Below are positions 55,337-64,000 of a DNA stretch of 64,000 nucleotides, in pieces (position 1 is the first letter of the stretch; the number at the start of each line of letters is the position of its first letter). The stretch is from positions 496,001 to 560,000 of the forward strand of contig JAGVVL010000021.1 of the NCBI GenBank assembly GCA_018287875.1. Direction: 5' to 3'. The notes under the pieces are model-generated. The model worked only from the letters and a program-made list of their open reading frames with translations, made no database searches and had not been told where the DNA came from. The DNA comes from Nigrospora sphaerica (lineage: Eukaryota; Ascomycota; Sordariomycetes; Amphisphaeriales; Apiosporaceae). A program made the position numbers and the translations under genes.

Positions 55337-57042
55337 GATCAGATGATAGCAACTGGGTGGAGGCATACTCGATTTGAAGAGCAAGTCTTTAAACATGCGT
55401 TCCATCTCCCGTGCCGTTAAGGAAGGTGGAGACGAAACGGGCGAGGCACTGCGGGGCTCCTGTTACGCTGTTTAGTGACCTATGCTTTGGATGGTATGTA
55501 TGTGCGCTGCGAGTGGAGAACGGGGAACAGCGACGGTCGCTGGCAGATCGGTTGGTAAAGAATATGGTTATAGCGCTCCGGGCCTCTCGTTGTGTAGTAT
55601 CGTCAGGGTGTCGGTGCCACGATCCCATGTACAATGTAGGCGGCCCCCAGAGGACGGCGTTGTCCCCTCGTGTCCCAGCCCCTCTATGGTGTGCGCGCCC
55701 AACCTCTACGCACGGTCGTGGGTCGGAGGGATCTCGGTACTTGATAATGAGCCGCTGACTGTATATCATCCGAGCCTTTGTTCTTGGATTCGCGAATGGG
55801 CGCCTCGGAGGCAGGCAGTCGTCTCCGGGGCCCTCTTGTGGGGTAACAAAGAGCGAGAGAGTTGCGCGCGAGCCGGTTCGTGGGTGACGTTCCTGTGGGC
55901 CACAGGACGAATCGGTACTTCATGGTCCATGGCCTGGCCTGTAGCGCCACAGAGGTACGCTACGCAACGCGACAGGGCGTGTATCGTCAACCCGGCATAC
56001 ACCTTGCCCATCAGTTTTCATCCGCAAAGCTTGCTCCTAGTCTGTGGCCTGTTGTGAACACGGTTGTCGTATTAATTCGACGCGTTCGCACACTGCCATT
56101 GGGCAGCTGAACCGCCAATCGCGGCGGGGTTCTAAAGCAGTTTGGTTCAAGGGCACGCGGCCGGTACATCACAGTCATGACCAACAGCTGCGCCAGAGGC
56201 TGCTACGGGTACCTCGAGCAGTGAGCCATCACTAGTCTCGCTCTTCGCTGACGCCCCCATTCGACCCAGAGACGCGGGTCGCGTGCCTGCCAGCCTGTTC
56301 ATTCTCGAAGCCGCACGACCGTCTCGTCTTGTGCTCTGGTACCCCACAGCATGGCGCCTTTGCGAACGAACCCACAAGTTTTGAGCCACTTCGTCTAATA
56401 GAGACGAAGCCGTGAGCTCGCTCTCGTAGGGCCATAAGGCGCCTCGACGTCTTCCCTGCCGAAACCGTCTGCGGAGCCATCGTGGCCCCACCAGTGATCA
56501 ACTCCTGGCCGAGCTCTCCAAGAGGACCTCTCGTTGAGCAGCATCACCATCTGTGCAGGATGTCTTTGTCTTGGCGGCCGATGCATGCGTTTTCGTGCCG
56601 AGGGATAGTCTCTTATTCTGGCTATGATCAACACACATACGGGCACCTCTTCAATGGACCAGTTTCCCTAGACCTTACTCTTAAAGCTGGGGCAGTGCCA
56701 CGGATCTGTATTTCCTTTATCCGTGTGGCCATACCGGTTCCTAGGTCCCGTCGGCGTCGCCACCAAACGTCTGGCATACCTTCCCATAGTACAAAACATA
56801 TGTAGGCTACTCGGGAAGTTTCCAGCTGCCTGCAGAATGGGCTTGAATAAGATAAACGCGTGGACCCTGAAATCAGATGAGCTTCAATTCGAACACAGAA
56901 TATTCTGGAACCAGAGCGCTCAATATAAAAATGCCAGGCCCCTTTGAACCCTCCTTTGCAGAGAAACCCGAAAGGAAGAGATGACATTAATATACTCTAG
57001 GAACTATTAAAGGAGCGTACGCTTAGGAAAGATAACTACTTC
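55337..57042. other. long gene-poor stretch
   Basis: 1.7 kb without a credible gene. Frames such as 55482-56057 and 56628-56987 lack bias. The part nearest 57 kb is AT-rich 3' flank of the NLR gene. Confidence 0.45.
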
Positions 57043-60000
57043 CTATGCAAATTGCATAATTATAACCCTTCCTGACCCATTGCCAATTGCTACCACAGAG
57101 TCTCGTACAACTGATGTGTCTGAGCGGAAATCCGCAGTCAACCAGAGCAGATTGCAGCCATCCCGAGTAACCCAGCAGCGATCCTTGCTAATTCCATATC
57201 CAAGGCGATTCCCATTTGGCTGAACGTGCTCTCCCACTAGAGATGAGGCTGGGCCCGCAGCCCGCTCACTAGTCCTCTCAGCAGGCTTCCTCTCAATTGC
57301 TATAGCACCAACGTCAGTTAGAAGTGACAGGCCGTCCTTAGCAAAATACAGGTTCTTTAAAGCGGTGCCAACCTCGACGGTTTGTAAGCATTCGGCAGTA
57401 GCAGATTCCCAGAGCTTGACCGTGCTGTCCCGCGAGGCCGACGCGACCACCTGGCCGTCGGGCGAGAAGGCCACCGAGCTAACGAAACCGCTATGGCCCT
57501 CGAGCGTCGTCTTCTCCGTGCCCGTCTCGACGTCCCAGAGCTTGACCGTGTTGTCCCACGAGGCCGACACGACCACCTGGCCGTCGGGCGAGAAGGCCAC
57601 CGAGGTAACGGGGTCGCTATGGCCCTCGAGCGTCGTCTTCTCCGCGCCCGTCTCGACGTCCCAGAGCTTGACCGTGTTATCGTCCGAGGCCGACGCAACC
57701 ACCTGGCTATCGGGTGAGAAGGCCACCGAGGTAACCTGAAGGCTATGGCCCTCGAGCGTCGTCTTCTCCGTGCCCGTCTCGACGTCCCAGAGCTTGACCG
57801 TGTTATCGTGCGAGGCCGACGCGACCACCTGGCAGTCGGGCGAGAAGGCCACCGAGCTAACCCAACGGCTATGGCCCTCGAGCGTCGTCTTCTCCGCGCC
57901 CGTCTCGACGTCCCAGAGCTTGACCGTATTGTCCCACGAGGCCGACGCGACCACCTGGCCGTCGGGCGAGAAGGCCACCGAGCTAACCTGACGGCTATGA
58001 CCCTCGAGCGTCGTCTTCTCCGCGCCCGTCTCGACGTCCCAGAGCTTGACCGTGTTATCGTCCGAGGCCGACGCAACCACCTGGCCGTCGGGCGAGAAGG
58101 CCATCGAGTTAACCCAACGGCTATGGCCCTCGAGCGTCGTCTTCTCCGCGCCCATCTCGACGTCCCAGAGCTTGACCGTGTTGTCCCACGAGGCCGACGC
58201 GACCACCTGGCCGTCGGGCGAGAAGGCCACCGAGGTAACGAAACCGCTATGACCCTCGAGCGTCGTCTTCTCCGCGCCTATCTCGACGTCCCAGAGCTTG
58301 ACCGTGTTGTCCCACGAGGCCGACGCGACCACCTGGCCGTCGGGCGAGAAGGCCACTGAGCTAACGAAACTGCTATGGCCCTCGAGCGTCGTCTTCTCCG
58401 TGCCCGTCTCAACGTCCCAGAGCTTGATAGTGTTATCGTGCGAGGCCGACGCGACCACCTGGCCGTCGGGCGAGAAGGCCACCGAGGCAACGGGGCCTCT
58501 ACGGCCCTCCAGCGTCGTCTTCTCTGCGCCCGTCTCGATATCCCAAAGCTTAACCGTGTTGTCGTGCGAGGCCGACGCGACTACCTGGCCGCCGGGCGAG
58601 AAGACCACCGATCTAACCCAATTACTATGGCCCTCGAGCGTCGTCTTCTCCGCGCCCGTCTCGACTTCCCAGAGCTTAACAGTGTTATCGTGCGAGGCCG
58701 ACGCGACCACCTGGCCGTCGGGCGAGAAGGCCACCGAGCTAACCCAACTGCTATGGCCCTCGAGCGTCGTCTTCTCTGCGCCCGTCTCGACGTCCCAGAG
58801 CTTGACCGTCTTGTCCCACGAGGCCGACGCGACCACCTGGCCGTCGGGCGAGAAGGCCACCGAGCTAACGGGGTCGCTATGGCCCTCGAGCGTCGTCTTC
58901 TCCGCTCCCGTCTCGACGTCCCAGAGCTTGACCGTCTTGTCCCACGAGGCCGACGCGACCACCTGGCCGTCGGGCGAGAAGGCTACCGAGCTAACCCAAC
59001 GGCTATGGCCCTCAAGCATTTGAAGACATGCACTCCAAGTTTCATCGACTACGGGGAGCACGGTTAACAACGATTGGTTTCTCCCCTGGTATTGCCTCCG
59101 TGTTATGCTTGCGAAAGGACTGAATATCAGTGCGGAGGTATACACCTGAAGCGGGTACTTTTCGATTCCCCATTTGTGGAATTGGAGAAATCGACTTGCA
59201 TCCAGAACCCTATTCGCTAGATGAGCCGTGGGATGGGTTGACTTCTATCATGTTAACTATGCCACTGTTAGTAGAGGAAGGAACTTACCTTGAGAAGATT
59301 GTGCATTTCGAGCATTGCGGCCACTCCTTGCGGCATGGCTTTCAAAAGGCCAAGAGCTTCGAGCCACCGGAGAAAGTGAGTGCGGAAAAAGTCGTCAACT
59401 GTCCCACCGTCTTGAAGGTCACTGATGGCTGATTTCGTATGACGGCACTGGAGCAGATGGTGAACCCAGTATACACACGAGTACCGAACAGAGCCAAGTG
59501 GGTCCGGGTCTGGTGTCTTGACCTCTTCGGCAGGGTACCCAGGTGCGCTCAGATCGTAGATGTCCTCACGATTTAGTGTGCTCATCATGCTTCGTAGTGA
59601 CCGTAAGAAGATCGTGTAGTGAGCAGCTTCTTCCCCTTCCGGGAAAATCACATCGGATGCGTTGCTCACAAGATAGTCCTTTGCCGATTGATGGACGAAG
59701 AAAATGGTGCGTTGTCGAAGGGATAGGAAGGAGCCACAATCCCCTATGATTTTGGACAATGCCCCATCATTACCAGAAGCGCCAGGGGGTATATCGACGA
59801 GAGCTTCAAGCTCGTCTAATGTAATGGGCCGCTGTGCAATCGACACGGTTGTCAGAATGTTTTTGCAGAGCTTTGCATGTCTCGAGGTGTCGATTTGCTT
59901 TAGCATGAGCCCGTAAAATTCTTCGAGTCCGGAAGGGAAAAGCTTCCGCAGTGAGATCGAGTCGACTTCCCACCATTCTAACTCCCGAAGCACTCTGTAG

Positions 60001-62069
60001 ACCAAGGCTACCCAAAGGAATGTACCGCGGGCATTCGCGTCCAGGTGCTCTCGAACAGCTTGCCGTGTAGTGTCTGTGTACCCTTTGTGTTCGGGCAACT
60101 GACGGACCTTGCACTGAATGTAGGATGTGACAGCTGCCGAAACGGAGTTTTCGTTCAGCTCAAGGCTTAGACTTGTTCTCTGCGTCGCGGGTTGTAGATG
60201 ATCCTTGATGGTTGGCCAATTGCGGCTGGAGACAATCCACTTGAGCTTTAGGTGCGTTGACGACTGGGCGACGATGAGTTTGAGAAGCTGGTCCAGGCCT
60301 GTCGTGCATTCGTCCAGCGCATCGATGATGAGGTATGTGCTCTGCAGTCGTGGGTCCCCAAGAATATCGTTGAAGATTTTCGATAATGCCTGCCACGCGT
60401 TGGCATCCTGAAACAGCTTGTCTCCGGTAGGGTCGTATTGTTGTCGAAGATGCGAAATGAGATCGGGTTGATTATGAATCAGCAGGAAAATCAGGCCGCG
60501 GAGAACGGACGTGGCATTGTTAATACGTGCATCAGTAGCTTGGCAGAAGAAAAACGTGACGTTGACAGGTTCGGGTCCGGGTCGCTCCAGTTCCTCAATA
60601 AGACCGCATACGAGCATTGTCTTGCCTTTTCCAGGATCGCCCTGAATCCAGAGAAGGCGGCTTTCGTGATCAGCATCATGCCATTGCTTGAACTGCTCAT
60701 TGTCCAGGACCCAGCAGAAGGCGTCTCGAAGCAGTTCATCCTTGGCTGCGATGATGCGGGTCTTGTCATGGCGCGGGTCGGTTACGCAAAGCGCCTGGAG
60801 GCACTTGTTGTCGGCAGGATCGGTTATGTGCTGTTCAATTCGTTGTAAAATGGTGTTGTGGTCCCGATTGACGTCTATCAGCTCCTGCATCTTGGGCAGC
60901 ATCTCGTCAAGTCGTGCGCGCGTGGCGTCCGCGTCTCTGGCAATGTCTTGCAGGTTTCGCAAACTGTCTGTGGATAGGCTTCTTTCGGAGTCGGAAATGA
61001 TCTCTGCGTCGGCCGCCTTGATGCGCTGTACCATGCCCCGCCAGTCATCGTACTCGACGGCTCCTCGCAGGTAGTTTTTCGTCCGCGCGCGGTAGAATCG
61101 TAGACAGCTCTGCAGCTGGAAGTCGATGATCTGCTTGTACAATTCCACCACAAGGGCAGTGAAATGGTCCTTCTTCGCAGGTTCCATGTCCTCTGGGAAG
61201 AGTGATTGCTCCATCGCCGCATAGTATCGCATTCGTAGCGTGACGTACGTCAGCCCCTCGCTGTTCGCAGCGTCGGCCGCGACGGGATTCTTCAGGAGGG
61301 GCAGGATCAGGGAAACCCCAGCCATGACGATGGAGGCATACGGCACATCCTTGACGGCTTCTTTGGTGAGTTGCTCGGCCCATGTGGCAGCACTAGCCGC
61401 TTTAGCCACGGCTTTATCCCAGACGATTGTATGACCAAGTACTGTCGTGCGCACTTTCTTGTCTTCCATGTGTTGAAGGCCCATCCCGATGACCTCGTTC
61501 AGTCTTTGCTGACGTGCTTCTGGGTCGTCGTGGGGAATCAGGTTGGGCACCAGAGCGGCGTTTTGTTCCTCGCTCGCAGACTCAATGGCCTGGGGGTTGG
61601 CTGTGGCTGGATTAGCGTTAAACATTATAGGATGAATGAGAAGCATACAGTTGAGTGCCCGAGACAGGAGACTCTCGTACTCGGAGACGAGCTCCCCCTT
61701 CTCCTCGGCTAGAGCATCGAACGCCCTGTCCCATAGAGAAGGCTCTTTGCCTGCCTCGTCTCGGGCGTTCAGAACGCCACCAACGCTGGGTTCCCGACTT
61801 GTGTTGCCGACCAAGGCAGGCGTACTGGCAGGCGGGCTTGTAGGCGGTGGCGTTGCGCTCGGGATTTCTGCGGTGGAAAGAGAAGCTAGAAGGTTGATAC
61901 CGCCTGTTAGCCATGGATACGTACACAAAATGATGGGCCACTAGACACTACCTTGCACAGAAGACGATGAACCCCGATGCGTCGCACCTTCCTTGCCCGG
62001 GGCTTTCTTGGTGCGAAGCCGTTCCCACCATTTCTTCCATGGTTCTTTGCGCGATGATCTCTGGGCCAT
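57043..62069 (-). CDS. NWD-type NACHT-WD40 NLR with 13 WD repeats (3 exons)
   Basis: NLR of about 1644 aa. Exons: 62069-61952, 61903-59289 and 59244-57043. Introns are 48 nt (GTAGTG...CTAACAG) and 44 nt (GTAAGT...GATAG). Exon 1 starts MAQRSSRKEPWKKWWERLR, as usual for the class. After a Pro/Ser linker, the N-terminal NWD_NACHT_N helical domain spans about 95-330. The NTPase has Walker A GDPGKGKT (461-468) and Walker B LIIDALDE (564-571), with KWIVSSRNWP. The second intron links LLK to KSTHPTAHLAN, restoring the connector before the repeats. Thirteen 42-residue WD40 repeats at 988-1533 are almost identical. The last about 110 residues resemble the C-terminus of the other NLR (YGISKDRCW, then a Trp-rich end). 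Expected role: recognition of non-self through the propeller and oligomerisation through NACHT. The N-terminal effector differs from the HET-type gene. Confidence 0.94.
57379..59016 (-). repeat. thirteen 126-bp WD40 repeat units
   Basis: Exact 126-bp periodicity over 1638 bases. Between units the differences fall mostly at two residues after LEGHS (RW, DP, SW, NW, SF, GF, RQ, LQ) and around SASxDx (W/H/D/R and K/N/S). The antisense strand is open over long distances, which explains the many spurious frames. Confidence 0.95.
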
Positions 62070-64000
62070 GAAGTCCAGTCCAGACGACGTGTTGCGCAAA
62101 TGATGCGACGACCGGGTCGTTCGGCTGGAATGGATAGGCCAATGTCGGTTGCAGAGGAAGCCTCGAAACAACGTTAGCGATGCATGCAGAAGGCTGGCGC
62201 GCGAGGCACTGGTTCTCGTCCGAACCGAGTAGGAACAACAAGGAACGCTGTCTCTTGATCATAGTGGAGGCAGGTCGAGTCCTCGTCCTCTGGCCGCAAG
62301 TGGTGAAGAGGGAAACAGATCATAGTGTGTTCAGCTCAGGCGCGAAGATGGGCAGCGTAGCCGCCAGCCTCGTACGGGGCTTGGTTCCGTCTGTGGGAAG
62401 GCCTATGATTGGATGGCAGAGGTATTTCGCGAAGGCTTCCTCAGCACGGTGGCTGTATACGCCACTGCCCCGCCTCCCAAGATGGGCTTATCCTACTTCG
62501 TCCATGAGATGGCTATGTCGGCGGACTTGGCATCGATATGATGCACAGCTTGGGTCTGCGCTCCCCAGCTCACCTGCTCAGACTTCAACTTCCGTGTCCT
62601 TGGTACTCTACGCACCACGAGGGACACCGAACGGGGAATGTGAGTGGGTCACCTGAATAGCAGGCAGCGGGGGCAAAGGTAGCTTCGTGGCGGTCGCGGG
62701 CGGTCGCGGGCCGTCCCTTACCTAGAGTGAAACCTTGTCGAAGACAGTTCCGCCCGTAGTCTGTGCGCCCTGGTGCTGGGTAGAGATAGCTTCAGCGTTC
62801 GCGCTGCCGCACGCGATGGACGAGCCTTGCTATTATCCACCCGCTACCGGGTAGAATAAGACTTCGCGTGCGGAGTTCGGTTCCTGAAACAGCTCAACTT
62901 CCAGCACAGTGTAATAACACGCATTGGGCTATGGTCTTCCGTGTGTTTGGTCTGCAGCCTTGTGCGCAAAGGAATGCTACGCCCGACAGCCCCGGGAAAG
63001 CCATTTGTCCCTATTCGAACCGTAGTGCGGGTGTAGTCAGTGGCGGGGCGATGCGGCCGAAGCCACTCAAGTGCGATGGCGGCCTGCCGTAGCGGCAGCG
63101 TTCACCTTCCGATATGGTGCCCCCGATCACAGAGATCCCGTTCTTGCAGGAGTGGCGCTCCGATGGGTTTTCTCAGCCCTCCAAGGTTGCTTTACAGTGG
63201 CGGGGTCTGTGTCACACCATGCCTGGGCCCTCCCTTTGGCTACTGCTGTGCGAAGCTGTTGGGCAACCCGTTGCCCCGTGCAATACATTACGGCATGTTT
63301 GGGACAAACAGCACGTAGAGTTTCGAGCCGGGCTTGGAACGGTCATGGTATGCATCGAGGCGGGGCAGCAGGGCCTGTTCCACGGGAGTTCGGGCCCGTC
63401 CACCAAAGGCTGCTGGCACCCCGCTGCAAAAACGCGCGAAACAGGCGCGTCGACGCGACTTGAAAGTGTCTTGCCGCCAGGCTCCTGCCCCGAGGACGAG
63501 CAAGCACCCGTCGTGCAGCGGCATGCAGCGGCACTGTGCCATCGCGTATTCGTTTGACGGGGCGAGCGAGCGCTTTCGGTGGTTCGTGTCGCCAGGGAAT
63601 TCTTTAGGGGGTACCGTTCCACCTTCCTCGGCGGCTCTGTGGCCGTCATGTCGTGGCCAGCCCGTGGCGCTGCCAGCTTCTGCCACGCTGTTTCAGTTGC
63701 CAATGTCTTAGACAAGGCTCGAAACGAAGAGATCATCAACAAGCTCTCTGCTTAGCATAGCTTGGCTTGTCTTACTTGGTACCGTCCAGCCTGCAGGTTC
63801 CTAGAATCACGCAGAGCGTTGCAGCCTTGCATCCGTCGCGAGCTCTGTCGTGTTGGCATCCTATGACATGGGTGAGGCCGCATTGCCTGGACTATAGCAG
63901 CACAGGGTAATGAGGACCAATAGCGCGTAGAGGCGGCTCCGTGTCGACCGCATGCGTAAGCCACGAGGATAGCATCAGTCTGCTTGCTGGTTGAGCGGCC
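62070..64000. other. gene-poor right end
   Basis: No complete gene. A coding-like fragment lies at 62335-62541, and a short GGCGGTCGCGGGC direct repeat near 62685-62712. Frames at 63071-63742 on both strands overlap each other without bias. Confidence 0.45.
62335..62541 (+). pseudogene. coding-like orphan exon, unknown
   Basis: A 68-codon stretch after a TTCAG acceptor-like site, with C/G-ending codons and a protein-like sequence (YDWMAEVFREGFLSTVAVY, then SYFVHEMAMSADLAS) ending in TGA. There is no start codon with context and no partner exon, so it may be an exon of an unseen gene or a relic. It is divergent from the NLR start by about 270 bases. Confidence 0.2.

Noticed and set aside
57357..59067. 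Several long frames over the WD40 array (for example 58298-59023 and 58375-59067 on the plus strand, 57357-58076 on the minus strand)
   Set aside because: They are other-frame reads of the 126-bp repeat, giving Arg-rich or Ser-rich periodic sequence, and lie within the well-supported NLR exon.
1..64000. CRISPR arrays, bacterial operons, rRNA or tRNA genes
   Set aside because: No direct-repeat/spacer pattern, no ribosome-binding sites and no tRNA-like cloverleaf was recognised by eye. Spliceosomal introns show the DNA is eukaryotic.

Overview
The window comes from a filamentous ascomycete fungus, probably a sordariomycete and perhaps Hypocreales (inference). Genes carry one to five short introns of about 37-90 nt with GT...AG ends and CTAAC/CTGAC-like branch sites. 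They encode Zn2Cys6 regulators, HET- and NACHT-WD40 receptors, a fungal PD-(D/E)XK protein, F-box, JmjC, ferric reductase and Cys-rich surface proteins. No prokaryotic features, rRNA, recognisable tRNA or CRISPR array were seen. Most genes below were rebuilt by hand by joining exons across phase-compatible splice sites, so exon coordinates are predictions.

Left part (1-14.4 kb): a gene-poor start, a bipartite Zn2Cys6 protein (3516-4392), a likely solo LTR with a 5-bp target-site duplication (5241-5781), two convergent genes of unknown function (7883-8306 and 8350-9617), another unknown (10658-12684) and a very divergent Ras-like GTPase (13514-14369).

Middle (15.4-38.5 kb) is the dense part. 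It holds a large Zn2Cys6/Fungal_trans regulator (15456-18883), a ferric-reductase-type protein (19417-21229), a MADS-like protein (21454-22125) and a RING/patatin-family protein that has lost its catalytic motifs (22994-25493). Next come a C2H2-JmjC fusion (26806-28300), a Cys-rich single-span surface protein (28473-29009), an acidic coiled-coil protein (31367-32047), a small helical protein (32282-32778), a secreted Ser/Thr-rich protein (33080-34116), a small unknown (34312-34782), a second mini MADS-like protein (34952-35227), an F-box protein (35458-36600) and a PD-(D/E)XK nuclease-family protein (37044-38522).

Right part (39.6-64 kb): two large NLR genes on the minus strand, a HET-NACHT-WD40 gene (39649-42927) and an NWD-NACHT-WD40 gene with 13 nearly identical 42-residue WD repeats (57043-62069). 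Between them lie a small secreted Cys-rich protein, two nuclear-looking coiled-coil or acidic proteins, a degenerate transthyretin/HIUase-like protein and a small conserved membrane protein, separated by long sequence without recognisable genes.

As a set, ferric reductase + patatin-like protein + NLRs are three of the accessory families repeatedly reported as cargo of Starship giant transposons in fungi. With the gene-poor spacing, decayed fragments, tandem repeats and several family members lacking active-site residues, the window reads as an accessory region, possibly inside or derived from such an element. No captain tyrosine recombinase (DUF3435) is visible here, so that is only a hypothesis.
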